The notes: generated from the letters alone by a model not told the origin. A stretch of 12,786 nucleotides of DNA from an uncultured Clostridia bacterium (GCA_947595555.1 CANQES010000038.1:1-12786), one strand, 5' to 3'; shown: positions 1 to 6,652, numbered from the stretch's first letter. A program made the numbers and translations.

Positions 1-449
1 CTTGCTAATGCCACTCTTTGTTGTTCCCCTCCAGATAATTCATGAGGATACATTTTGGCTTTTCCACTTAAACCAACTAGAGAAAGTACCATAGGCACTT
101 GTCTACGAATATGTCTTGGAGTAGCTCTTACAATATACATTGCATAAGCAACATTATCATAAACTGTTTTGTCTGGTAAAAGTCTAAAATCTTGGAATAC
201 CACTCCCATACTTCTTCTTAAATATGGAATTCGACTTGGTTTTAAATATGTAGTATCTTTTCCGTTAATAATTAAATTACCTGATGTAGGCTCTACTTCC
301 TTCAATATTAATTTTATAAGAGTTGACTTTCCACTTCCTGATGACCCTACTAAAAAGGCAAACTCTCCTTTATCAATAACAAAATTAGCATTCTTTACTG
401 CCTCCGTACCTGTATCATACGTTTTTGTCACATTTCTAAATTCTATCAT
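1..449 (-). CDS. ftsE: Cell division ATP-binding protein FtsE (3' end outside window)
   Basis: ATPase of the FtsEX ABC-type complex at the division site, which signals through FtsX to peptidoglycan hydrolases rather than moving a solute. The 149 visible residues start MIEFRNVTKTYDTG and contain the Walker A loop GSSGSGKST (about residues 35-43), the Q-loop VVFQDFRLLPDKTVYDN (Q about 86) and the ABC signature LSGGEQQR (about 138-145). The QDFRLLPDKTVYDNVA stretch is typical of FtsE and separates it from other small ABC ATPases. Walker B, the D-loop and the C-terminus lie beyond the window edge, where ftsX would be expected next. The ATG at 449 has AAGGAG eight bases upstream. A SigA-type promoter lies about 50 bp upstream. 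The family call is firm; intactness of the gene cannot be judged. Confidence 0.93.
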   Translation of the reverse strand, partial: MIEFRNVTKTYDTGTEAVKNANFVIDKGEFAFLVGSSGSGKSTLIKLILKEVEPTSGNLIINGKDTTYLKPSRIPYLRRSMGVVFQDFRLLPDKTVYDNVAYAMYIVRATPRHIRRQVPMVLSLVGLSGKAKMYPHELSGGEQQRVALA

Positions 450-499
450 TTTGGTTCTCCTTACCCATCGTATATCACTATTTAATCCTATTCTTTTTT

Positions 500-528
500 A
501 TCATATCAATAAAGTAGTTTTTTTGCAA
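500..528 (-). promoter_or_regulatory. SigA-type promoter of ftsE
   Basis: On the minus strand TTGCAA (523-528) and TATGAT (500-505) are separated by 17 bases. The predicted transcript start is near 493, leaving a leader of roughly 45 bases before the ftsE ATG at 449. Nothing else needing a minus-strand promoter lies between here and ftsE. Confidence 0.7.
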
Positions 529-594
529 TACTTTTTAAGTAAAAAAATGATAGAAAATGTTGGTTTTTTTAGAAAAATGAATCGGAAGAAAAAT

Positions 595-704
595 GAGGAA
601 TTGGGAGGAATTGGGGACGGCTCCATAATCCTCACTTTTTATTAAAAAAATATATTTTAAATTCTCAAAAAAAATGAGGATTATGGGGCCGTCCCCAATT
701 CCTC
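595..704. repeat. Long near-perfect inverted repeat (REP/MITE-like element) at the tktC 3' end
   Basis: Arms 605-640 and 669-704 are 36 bases long with two differences, around an AT-rich 28-base loop. The outer arm core reads GAGGAATTGGGGACGG. The left end carries a tandem 10-bp duplication, GAGGAATTGG at 595-604 and again at 605-614. The arms are clearly richer in G+C than the surrounding DNA. The right arm contains the last seven sense codons and the stop of tktC. I see no transposase. From memory, palindromes with a GGGGACGG core recur in Clostridia genomes near REP-associated tyrosine transposases, so a mobilised non-autonomous repeat is my inference. It could also act as a transcription terminator, because minus-strand transcripts would fold into a very stable hairpin followed by a T-rich stretch. 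Confidence 0.85.
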
Positions 705-1616
705 AATTATATTTTTATATGTTAAGCCATAATATTCCATTAACTCTTCTGCTTTACCAGATTTTCCAAAAGTATCTTTCATTCCTAATCTTTTTAATGT
801 CACTGGATATTCATCTGTCAAAACTTCACTAATTGCTGTGCCAAGTCCTCCAATAATACTATGATCTTCAATTGATATTAATTTTTTAGTTTCTTTTGCA
901 CATTTAAGTATTATGTTTTTATCAATTGGTTTTATTGTATGCATATCAACTACTCTTATATTTATACCTTTTTGTTTTAATTGTTCTTGTGCTTCTATTG
1001 CCTCTGCTACCATTACTCCTGTAGCAAATACTGTTGCATCTGTTCCTTCTCCTATTTGGACTGCTTTACCTATGTCAAATTTTTGATTTTCTTCATAAAT
1101 GATTGGAGTTGCTAGCCTTGCCAATCTTACATAAACAGGTCCATTTATTTTACTAATTTCTTGTATTGCCCATTTTGTTTGTATATCATCAGAGAGAGAC
1201 ATAACTATCATATTTGGCAATGTTCTCATTAAAGATAAATCTTCTAACATCTGGTGTGTTGCACCATCTTCGCCTACTGTAATTCCTGCATGAGTTGCAC
1301 ATATTTTCACATTTAATTTTGGATAACAAATACTATTTCTAATCTGATCATAAGCCCTTCCAGCAGCAAATACAGCAAAAGTACTACAATAAGGAATTTT
1401 GCCACAAGTAGATAATCCTCCAGCAGTTCCTATCATATTAGCTTCTGCTATTCCCATATCGAAAAATCTGTCTGGAAATTCTTTTGCAAATAAGTCTGTT
1501 TTTGTTGCTCCAGATAAATCTGCATCTAATACCACGATTTGATTATTTTGTTTGCCTAATTCTACCAATGCTTCTCCATAACTTTGACGTGTTGCTTTTT
1601 TTTCATCTTTATTCAT
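681..1616 (-). CDS. tktC: Transketolase, C-terminal subunit
   Basis: The pyrimidine-binding and C-terminal half of a split transketolase (EC 2.2.1.1), which transfers two-carbon ketol units between sugar phosphates in the cytoplasmic non-oxidative pentose phosphate pathway. Visible landmarks are DADLSGATKT (about 31-40), the thiamine-activating glutamate in DMGIAEANMIGTAGG (E about 58), ATHAGITVGEDGATHQ (about 107-122) and a transketolase C domain from about 185 (VMVAEAIEAQ, SIEDHSIIGGLG). At 311 residues it has the normal length for this subunit. Its start overlaps the tktN stop as ATGA, and AAAGGAGG precedes it, so the two subunits are translationally coupled. The C-terminus IIEELGTAP* is encoded inside the palindromic repeat, so the original end has probably been replaced. 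Archaeal and clostridial genomes often split transketolase this way. DXS is excluded by the neighbouring N-terminal subunit. Confidence 0.93.
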   Translation of the reverse strand: MNKDEKKATRQSYGEALVELGKQNNQIVVLDADLSGATKTDLFAKEFPDRFFDMGIAEANMIGTAGGLSTCGKIPYCSTFAVFAAGRAYDQIRNSICYPKLNVKICATHAGITVGEDGATHQMLEDLSLMRTLPNMIVMSLSDDIQTKWAIQEISKINGPVYVRLARLATPIIYEENQKFDIGKAVQIGEGTDATVFATGVMVAEAIEAQEQLKQKGINIRVVDMHTIKPIDKNIILKCAKETKKLISIEDHSIIGGLGTAISEVLTDEYPVTLKRLGMKDTFGKSGKAEELMEYYGLTYKNIIEELGTAP

Positions 1617-2452
1617 TTCCGTTCCTCCTTTTGTTTTCTTAAATCTTCTATTGCTTGATTAAATTGTTCTTCATTAGGTGCTTTTCCATGCCAGCCTGCT
1701 TGATTCTCCATAAAGGATATTCCTTTTCCTTTTACAGTTTTTGCTATGATACATGTTGGTTTTCCTTTTACATTTTTTGCAACTTCTAATGCATTTATTA
1801 TTTCTTCTATGTCATGACCATTTATTTTTATAATTTCAAAACCAAAACTTCTAAATTTTTCATCAATCGGATAAGAACTCATTACCTCTTCTATCGTTCC
1901 ATCAATTTGCAAATTATTATTATCAATTATTACACATAAATTATCTAATTTGTATTTATTTGATGCCATCGCTGCTTCCCAAATTTGCCCTTCTTCAATT
2001 TCTCCATCACCTAAGATACAATAAACTCGATACCCCTTTTTATTCATCTTTCCTGCTATTGACATACCATTAGCACAAGACAAGCCTTGCCCTAAAGAAC
2101 CTGTTGTCATATCTACTCCTGGTACTTTGTTTTTATCTGGATGTCCTTGTAAATAGCTATCAATATGTCTAAATGTTTTTAAATCTTCTATTGGAAAAAA
2201 TCCTCGATTTGCTAAACAACTATACAAAGCTGGTGAACAATGTCCCTTTGATAGTACTAACCTATCTCTATCCTCCCAGTTTGGATTTTGTGGATTGATA
2301 TTCATCTCTTTAAAATATAATACTGTTAATATGTCTGCTATAGAAAGAGAACCTCCTGGATGCCCAGATTTTGCATAATATACCTCATTAATAATATCTT
2401 CTCTTATCTTTCTAGATTTTTCTTGTAATTCTTGTATATTCAAATTTTCCAA
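1613..2452 (-). CDS. tktN: Transketolase, N-terminal subunit
   Basis: The thiamine-diphosphate-binding half of split transketolase, paired with the next gene. Conserved points are SGHPGGSLS (H about 31), LSKGHCSPALY (H about 71), QGHPD (about 102-106), TGSLGQGLS, and the ThDP/metal motif GDGEIEEGQIWEAAMAS running to VIIDNNN (about 148-180). The 279 residues match the usual size of this subunit. The start codon is TTG at 2452. It is chosen because AGAGGTGAG sits at ribosome-binding distance, the residues after it align with the family N-terminus, and a strong promoter lies only about 30-60 bases upstream. A TTG start may lower translation. The four-base overlap with the downstream subunit suggests equal output of both halves. 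Confidence 0.93.
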   Translation of the reverse strand: MENLNIQELQEKSRKIREDIINEVYYAKSGHPGGSLSIADILTVLYFKEMNINPQNPNWEDRDRLVLSKGHCSPALYSCLANRGFFPIEDLKTFRHIDSYLQGHPDKNKVPGVDMTTGSLGQGLSCANGMSIAGKMNKKGYRVYCILGDGEIEEGQIWEAAMASNKYKLDNLCVIIDNNNLQIDGTIEEVMSSYPIDEKFRSFGFEIIKINGHDIEEIINALEVAKNVKGKPTCIIAKTVKGKGISFMENQAGWHGKAPNEEQFNQAIEDLRKQKEERK

Positions 2453-2483
2453 AATTACTCACCTCTCTATTTTTATTATGACC

Positions 2484-2513
2484 ATTTTATCGTTTTTCAT
2501 CAAATCTTGTCAA
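2484..2513 (-). promoter_or_regulatory. SigA-type promoter of the transketolase operon
   Basis: A consensus TTGACA (2508-2513, read on the minus strand) is followed after 18 bases by TAAAAT (2484-2489). The predicted start near 2477 gives a leader of about 25 bases containing the AGAGGTGAG ribosome site. The -35 lies in the space shared with the divergent peptidase gene, for which I could not find an equally good promoter. Confidence 0.75.
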
Positions 2514-2576
2514 GCTTGTTCTACTTTATTATTCATTATCATATATTTTATAAAAATAATTGAAAGGAATGATTAT

Positions 2577-3986
2577 ATGATAGAAAATTATATAAAAAAA
2601 CATGCAAAAGACATTATTGAAAAAACACAAGAATTAATACAAATACCAAGTGTTATATCATCCTCTAATAATCCATATTATCCATTTGGAAAAGCTATTC
2701 ATAATGCTTTAGCATATACATTAAATCTTGGAGAAAGTTTAGGATGTCGAACAAAAAATATAGATGGATATTGTGGTTACATTGAATTTGGAGAAGGTCA
2801 AGAAATAATTGGAATTATATGTCATTTAGATGTTGTGCCAGCAAGTAAAAATTGGATTTATCCTCCTTTTAGTGGCATGATAGCTAATAATAAAATTTAT
2901 GGTAGAGGTGCAATTGATAATAAAGGTCCTGTCATTAGTTCTTTATATGCAATGAAAGCAGTCATGGAAACATGTAAAATGCATAAGCGAGTAAGATTAA
3001 TTTTAGGATTAAATGAAGAAAATGATTGGAAATGTATTCAATATTATAAAACACACGAGGAAAGTCCTACTGTTGGTTTTAGTCCAGATGCTGATTTTCC
3101 TTGTATTTATGCAGAAAAGTCTGTATTTACATTCTATTTAAAAATGGATTATTCTAATCTTTTGCAAGAAGATATTATTATAAATGACATTTGCACTTAT
3201 GGCAATGCCATTAATGTTGTTCCAAAAATTTGTAGCACAACTTTAAAAATTAATCCTTCTAAAATATCAATGCAAGATTTTATACAAAAATTAAGACATA
3301 TTATAGAAGAAACCAATTTTGAAATTGACATTTATAAAATAGATGAAGAAAATATAAAACTTACCTCACATGGTGTTCAAAGTCATTCTGCTCATCCAGA
3401 TTTAGGTGTAAATTCAATATCACGATTAATTATAGTCTTATCTAAAGTATTTAAACTTTATAATGTTTATATTGAATTATTTGATTTTTTTGAAAAGTAT
3501 ATAAATACACAATATAACGGTGAAAATCTAGGAATTGCGTTTGAAGATGAGTCTGGAAAACTTACTTTAAATGTTGGAGATTTTTCTTTAAAAAATAATT
3601 TTATAAAAATTGGATTAAATTTACGTGCTCCCATTACTCAAAATGGAATTGAAATTGGAAATAAATTTATAAAATATACTAGTCCCTATTTAAATGTAGA
3701 TTTTGATATTGAAAGCTACAAACCTGCTTTATATATTTCAAAAGACAATAAATTAGTAAAGACTCTTTGTAATGTATATAATGAAGAAATGTCTTCACAT
3801 TTAGAACCAATTGCCATTGGTGGTGCCACTTTTGCTCGTGCTTTTGATAACTGCATATCATTTGGTCCAAATTTTCCAGGTGATATTGATATGTGCCATC
3901 AAACCGATGAATTTATTGACATTGATAAATTGCTTCTTTCATGTAAGTTATATGCCAAAGCTATTCTAGCTTTAGACAAAATATAA
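2577..3986 (+). CDS. PepV-like dipeptidase (M20 family metallopeptidase)
   Basis: A cytoplasmic zinc dipeptidase of the M20 PepV/Sapep group, which cuts dipeptides or other small unbranched peptides. The di-zinc site can be read: ICHLDVVPA (H and D), GRGAIDNKGP (bridging D), LGLNEEND (catalytic E plus zinc-binding E), GFSPDADFP (D) and CHQTDE near the C-terminus (H). The inserted lid domain lies in between, and ARAFDNCISFGPNFPGD precedes the last ligand as in PepV. The start is the ATG at 2577, with AAAGGA eight bases upstream. An in-frame ATG at 2478 would add 33 hydrophobic residues but lacks a ribosome site and overlaps the divergent tkt promoter. The product is 469 residues, the usual PepV size. 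The gene is monocistronic, diverges from the transketolase operon and converges on the 6S RNA gene. The exact substrate is unknown. Confidence 0.9.
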   Translation: MIENYIKKHAKDIIEKTQELIQIPSVISSSNNPYYPFGKAIHNALAYTLNLGESLGCRTKNIDGYCGYIEFGEGQEIIGIICHLDVVPASKNWIYPPFSGMIANNKIYGRGAIDNKGPVISSLYAMKAVMETCKMHKRVRLILGLNEENDWKCIQYYKTHEESPTVGFSPDADFPCIYAEKSVFTFYLKMDYSNLLQEDIIINDICTYGNAINVVPKICSTTLKINPSKISMQDFIQKLRHIIEETNFEIDIYKIDEENIKLTSHGVQSHSAHPDLGVNSISRLIIVLSKVFKLYNVYIELFDFFEKYINTQYNGENLGIAFEDESGKLTLNVGDFSLKNNFIKIGLNLRAPITQNGIEIGNKFIKYTSPYLNVDFDIESYKPALYISKDNKLVKTLCNVYNEEMSSHLEPIAIGGATFARAFDNCISFGPNFPGDIDMCHQTDEFIDIDKLLLSCKLYAKAILALDKI

Positions 3987-4196
3987 AAAAACTCCCCCGC
4001 CTTAGCCGTCAGCTGCCTTGAATTTTTAAGGACCTGTTCCTACAAACAGGTGGGTGCCTACCTAAATACTCCTGGGCTTCTCACTCTATTGTGAGCTTGC
4101 ACGCCATATTCAGAGATTGGCCCCTCTTATCATGTGTTGGTTCTAAAAATTCTGCCTATACGCACTATGCAGGGAAATTTGATTACTTATTAAGTT
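3987..4196 (-). ncRNA. ssrS: 6S RNA (SsrS), regulator of RNA polymerase
   Basis: 6S RNA mimics an open promoter and sequesters SigA-RNA polymerase when growth slows. Read on the minus strand, the predicted start at 4196 and the T-run at 3985-3991 give an RNA of about 205-210 nt, the family's size. The 5' AAATTTCCCTGC (4170-4181) pairs with the 3' GCGGGGGAGTTT through 12 pairs with three wobbles. GAATTTTTAG (4143-4152) pairs with CTTAAAAATTC (4019-4029). Together these form the long closing stem. Inside lie GGGGCCAATCTC, an apical hairpin with arms GCTCAC/GTGAG, the GAGAAGCC stretch, and a small hairpin with arms ACCTGTT/AACAGGT on the 3' side of the expected central bubble. The layout resembles known 6S RNAs. 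No open reading frame competes. A covariance search was not possible, so another structured RNA remains conceivable. Confidence 0.75.
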
Positions 4197-4202
4197 ATTT
4201 AT

Positions 4203-4231
4203 ATTTTAGCATATTAGACTATTTTACACAA
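4203..4231 (-). promoter_or_regulatory. SigA-type promoter of 6S RNA
   Basis: On the minus strand TTGTGT (4226-4231) is followed by 17 bases and TAAAAT (4203-4208). The predicted +1 is an A at 4196, just outside the closing stem of the RNA. The only thing it can drive before the converging peptidase gene is the structured RNA. Confidence 0.65.
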
Positions 4232-4327
4232 ATATTAATACATGCTTGAATATTTCTATTTCTCCTTTTAAATATGTCTATCTTTCTTTTTCATATAGAA
4301 ATCTCATTTAATTATATTTTTTTAGAT

Positions 4328-4356
4328 TTGCATTTTTTATTAATATATGTTAGAAT
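4328..4356 (+). promoter_or_regulatory. Plus-strand SigA-like promoter without a gene
   Basis: TTGCAT (4328-4333), a 17-base spacer and TAGAAT (4351-4356) form a plausible promoter. The predicted start near 4363 lies only about a dozen bases before a terminator hairpin, and the genes on both sides are on other transcripts. The product would be an RNA of about 40 nt. The match may be chance in AT-rich DNA, but the pairing with a terminator is suggestive. Confidence 0.4.
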
Positions 4357-4374
4357 AAAGTAACGTTTGTTTTT

Positions 4375-4402
4375 ACAGGGAATTGTCATTCTCTGTTTTT
4401 TT
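4375..4402 (+). terminator. Rho-independent terminator, plus strand
   Basis: Arms ACAGGGAA (4375-4382) and TTCTCTGT (4389-4396) pair with one wobble around a 6-base loop. Seven T residues (4396-4402) follow on the plus strand. On the minus strand the hairpin is followed by AAAAACAAACG, so it would not work well for the converging hemolysin III gene that ends at 4411. Confidence 0.65.
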
Positions 4403-4410
4403 GTGTAAAT

Positions 4411-5085
4411 TTACATTACATATAATAATATGCACATAAATTGTAAAAAGCTACCTAATAAAATGAATAAATGAAAAATAGAATGCGAATACTTGTATTT
4501 TTTAGCTATTGCATATATAAGCGCTCCTATAGTGTAAGCTACTCCTCCTGCTAATAAAAGGATAAATCCATTTAATGTTAGCAATTTTGGTAATAAATTA
4601 GCTTTTAAAATAATAAACCAACCCATTAGCAGATAACATGACATAGAAAATTTTTTATATTTTTTTATATCAATTGAATTCAATACAATTCCCAAAATCG
4701 CTAATAGCCAGATACCTCCGAAAATAAACCATCCAAATGCAGGGTCTTCTTGCCTAATTGTACATAAAGCAAATGGTGTGTATGACCCCGCAATTAATAA
4801 AAAAATTGAACAATGATCTAACACTTGGAATACTTTTTTTGATTTTAACTTTGGACTTAATCCGTGATATATACTGGACATTGTATATAAAATAATCATT
4901 GTTGTTCCATATATAGCTGCACTTACAACTCCATAGCCATTACCATTTACTGCAGCAAAAATAATACATAAAACCGTTGCTACTACTCCCAAAACTGCCC
5001 CTACGATATGAGAAGTCATATTAAAAATTTCTTCGCCCTTTGTATATGTTGGCAAAATTCTATCATTTAATTTTGTTCTCTGCAT
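4411..5085 (-). CDS. Hemolysin III / PAQR family membrane protein
   Basis: Integral membrane protein with seven predicted helices, related to hemolysin III (YqfA/YplQ) and eukaryotic adiponectin receptors. Its biochemical role in bacteria is unsettled; the family carries a metal-binding site and some members affect membrane lipid composition. Family motifs are EEIFNMTSHIVGA at the N-terminus, YTMSSIYHGLS (S and H of the metal site), LDHCSIFLLIAGSYTPF, and HSIFHLFILLGSFLQF near the end, whose two histidines complete the site. The start is the ATG at 5085, preceded by GGGAGAT. A longer in-frame start at 5124 has no ribosome site and falls upstream of the predicted transcript start. The product is 224 residues, a normal length. 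It lies downstream of csaA on the same strand but has its own promoter. Confidence 0.9.
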   Translation of the reverse strand: MQRTKLNDRILPTYTKGEEIFNMTSHIVGAVLGVVATVLCIIFAAVNGNGYGVVSAAIYGTTMIILYTMSSIYHGLSPKLKSKKVFQVLDHCSIFLLIAGSYTPFALCTIRQEDPAFGWFIFGGIWLLAILGIVLNSIDIKKYKKFSMSCYLLMGWFIILKANLLPKLLTLNGFILLLAGGVAYTIGALIYAIAKKYKYSHSIFHLFILLGSFLQFMCILLYVM

Positions 5086-5112
5086 TTTTATCTCCCAAAA
5101 TCTTTTTCCATT

Positions 5113-5121
5113 ATTATACCA
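5113..5121 (-). promoter_or_regulatory. Extended -10 promoter of the hemolysin III gene
   Basis: The minus strand reads TGGTATAAT, a TGn extended -10 element, with the hexamer at 5113-5118. The -35 region is poor, as is common for this promoter class. The predicted start near 5106 lies downstream of the alternative ATG at 5124, which supports the shorter protein. Confidence 0.6.
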
Positions 5122-5144
5122 CATTTTTATAAAATTAAAAGTAT

Positions 5145-5474
5145 TTAATAAATTTTATCACCATTTTCTACTTGTTGTTCTGGTTCTAATAATACAATTC
5201 CTTGCTTAGAATCTGTTCCTAATATTAATACTTCACTTTTTACATCTGCTACCTGTCTTGGGGGAAAGTTTACAACAGCAATTACTTGCTTTCCTATTAA
5301 ATCTTCTTCTTTATAACATTTTGTAATTTGTGCGGAAGACGTTTTTATTCCCATTTCTTTTCCAAAGTTTATTTTTAACTTGTATGCAGGTTTTTTTGCC
5401 TTTTGATTTACTGTTGCTTCTATTATAGTTCCTACTCTCATGTCTACTTTATTAAAATCTTCAATTGTTATCAT
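5145..5474 (-). CDS. csaA: CsaA-like tRNA-binding protein (putative export chaperone)
   Basis: A single OB-fold tRNA-binding domain (Trbp111/CsaA type) of 109 residues, the full length of the family. CsaA has been described as a protein-export-related chaperone in Bacillus; the same fold at the C-terminus of methionyl-tRNA synthetase binds tRNA. The characteristic run is DFNKVDMRVGTIIEA (about 6-20), KKPAYKLKINFG (about 27-38), GIKTSSAQIT, GKQVIAVVNFPPRQV (about 61-75) and the tail VLLEPEQQVENGDKIY. It lacks the synthetase catalytic domain, so it is the free-standing protein rather than a fragment of metG. The ATG at 5474 has AAAGGAG eight bases upstream. It lies between sigK and the hemolysin III gene, with a promoter of its own. 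Confidence 0.92.
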   Translation of the reverse strand: MITIEDFNKVDMRVGTIIEATVNQKAKKPAYKLKINFGKEMGIKTSSAQITKCYKEEDLIGKQVIAVVNFPPRQVADVKSEVLILGTDSKQGIVLLEPEQQVENGDKIY

Positions 5475-5495
5475 TTTTAATTCTCCTTTTTCCTT

Positions 5496-5524
5496 AACAT
5501 ATCACATTTTACTATCATTTACAA
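5496..5524 (-). promoter_or_regulatory. SigA-type promoter of csaA
   Basis: Read on the minus strand, TTGTAA (5519-5524), a 17-base spacer and TATGTT (5496-5501), with TG one base upstream of the -10. It separates csaA transcription from sigK, whose expression should be confined to the sporulating mother cell. Confidence 0.6.
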
Positions 5525-5528
5525 GACA

Positions 5529-6239
5529 TTATTCTTTTATTTCTTGTGATAATTTATCAATAGCTTTTGTCTCAATACGAGATACATATGAACGAGAAAT
5601 TCCCATCATTTTAGCTATTTCATTTTGAGTTTTTGGCTTATGTCCTCCCAAACCAAATCGTAATTCTAGAATGGTTCTTTCTCTGTCTTTTAAAACTTCC
5701 TTCATTTTTTCGCATAGTAATTTTATTTTCATTTTTATATCTACTTCTTCTTCTATATTTCTTTCATTGTTTTCTAACACTTCTTGTAAAGTTACAATAT
5801 TATCATCTTTATCCTTTCCTATCGGTTCATTTAAATATACTTCTGCTCCTAATTTTTTAGTTGTTCTTAAATACATTAGAATTTCGTTGTCAATGCAACG
5901 AGATACATATGTAGATAGTCGTGCTCCTTTTTCTACTTTGAAACTATTAATTCCTTTAATTAATCCTATTGTACCTATTGATATTAAATCATCTTGTTCA
6001 ACTTTTGCTGTACTATATTTCTTTGCAACATGTGCTACTAATCTTAGATTTCTTTCTATTAAAATATTTCTAGCTTCATCATCGCCTTTAGACATTTGCT
6101 CTAAGCAATTTTTTTCTTCTTCGGCGGTTAATGGTTCTGGAAATAAGTTTCCTCCTTGTATGTACCCGACAACAAATACTGCTGATTTTAAAAATTGTAA
6201 AAATCCTAGTATTCCTGTCATACAAAGTGATAGCAACAT
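5529..6239 (-). CDS. sigK: Sporulation sigma factor SigK (pro-form)
   Basis: RNA polymerase sigma factor for late mother-cell genes of sporulation (coat, cortex and mother-cell lysis functions). Region 2 is visible as ARNILIERNLRLVAHVAKKY, DDLISIGTIGLIKGI and RLSTYVSRCIDNEILMYLR. Region 4 is ERTILELRFGLGG, then a helix-turn-helix in KTQNEIAKMMGISRSYVSRIE. The hydrophobic leader (residues 1 to about 25, MLLSLCMTGILGFLQFLKSA) followed by FPEPLTAEEE is the pro-sequence region of pro-SigK, not that of SigE. VAHVAKKY and ISRSYVSRIE also fit SigK. At 236 residues the gene is uninterrupted, with no skin-type prophage. The ATG at 6239 has GGAGGTG five bases upstream. A weak SigE-like promoter can be imagined at about 6293-6325 but is not convincing. 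A perfect short palindrome lies in the leader. Confidence 0.9.
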   Translation of the reverse strand: MLLSLCMTGILGFLQFLKSAVFVVGYIQGGNLFPEPLTAEEEKNCLEQMSKGDDEARNILIERNLRLVAHVAKKYSTAKVEQDDLISIGTIGLIKGINSFKVEKGARLSTYVSRCIDNEILMYLRTTKKLGAEVYLNEPIGKDKDDNIVTLQEVLENNERNIEEEVDIKMKIKLLCEKMKEVLKDRERTILELRFGLGGHKPKTQNEIAKMMGISRSYVSRIETKAIDKLSQEIKE

Positions 6240-6264
6240 AAATGCACCTCCATTTTGCTATTTT

Positions 6265-6282
6265 CATATACAAAAGTATATG
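6265..6282. repeat. Perfect inverted repeat in the sigK leader
   Basis: CATATAC and GTATATG flank AAAA, a perfect 7-bp palindrome 26-43 bases upstream of the sigK ATG and just upstream of its ribosome site. Each arm resembles the CATA start of SigE/SigK -10 elements, so autoregulation or operator function are both possible. A chance AT-rich palindrome is not excluded. Confidence 0.4.
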
Positions 6283-6360
6283 TTTTTACAAAATGAAAAG
6301 TGCATGACCATTATATTATAATGCAATTTCATACTTGTTGTTTTTTGCATATAATTTTCT

Positions 6361-6550
6361 CTATACAAAATATACTATTAGTCCACCGATAATTGCAATG
6401 ATAAATCCTAAAATTTTTAATCCGTTGTGATGCATCATTTTGATCACCAAATCCAAAAAATTTTTTAGTTAATATTCTAGCATCATATACAAATATTGTT
6501 CCTATTAAAACCATTATTACACCAATTAATTTTATAATTACTTTTAACAT
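6361..6550 (-). pseudogene. Small two-helix membrane protein, frameshifted
   Basis: From ATG 6550 one frame gives 41 residues (MLKVIIKLIGVIMVLIG..., then VYDARILTKKFFGFGDQNDAS): one membrane helix plus a conserved-looking linker. That frame then turns into unlikely sequence rich in Arg, Asn and Cys and stops at 6329. In the next frame the same DNA reads NGLKILGFIIAIIGG then LIVYFV and stops at 6361: a clean second helix. Skipping one base near 6427 joins them into a 62-residue, two-helix protein. This points to a one-base insertion, either a real mutation or a sequencing error; programmed frameshifting is less likely because no slippery run is present at the junction. The start at 6550 is uncertain, since an ATG at 6562 directly abuts the AAGAAGG ribosome site. 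Function is unknown. It lies between clpC and sigK. Confidence 0.65.
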
Positions 6551-6616
6551 TAAAATCAACATCCTTCTTCATTTTACTTTTTTATAATACTATTTTTTCA
6601 AAAAAAAGTCAAGAAA

Positions 6617-6646
6617 TAACTCCCTATGCTTACATAAGGGAGTTAA
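6617..6646 (-). terminator. Rho-independent terminator of clpC
   Basis: On the minus strand AACTCCCTTATG pairs with CATAGGGAGTT across a TAAG loop, with one bulged base. It begins 8 bases after the clpC stop and is followed by ATTTCTTGACTTTTTTTT. The stem is strong; the immediate U-tract is imperfect but a second T-run follows. Confidence 0.7.
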
Positions 6647-6652
6647 ATTTAT

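Noticed and set aside
169..645. 158-codon plus-strand open frame
   Set aside because: It is the antisense of ftsE and of the promoter/palindrome region; it has no ribosome site, and the opposite strand encodes an unmistakable ABC ATPase.
2478..2576. 33-residue hydrophobic N-terminal extension of the peptidase, possibly a signal peptide
   Set aside because: It has no ribosome site, it overlaps the promoter of the divergent transketolase operon, and the inner ATG at 2577 has AAAGGA and matches the family N-terminus.
3987..4196. Structured RNA read on the plus strand, or a riboswitch/T-box
   Set aside because: The promoter and terminal T-run fit only the minus strand, no downstream coding gene would be controlled, and the T-box consensus was not found.
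5671..6321. 216-codon plus-strand open frame with hydrophobic, Ser-rich translation
   Set aside because: It is the shadow of sigK on the other strand; composition is typical of antisense of AT-rich Lys/Glu genes, and no ribosome site was seen.
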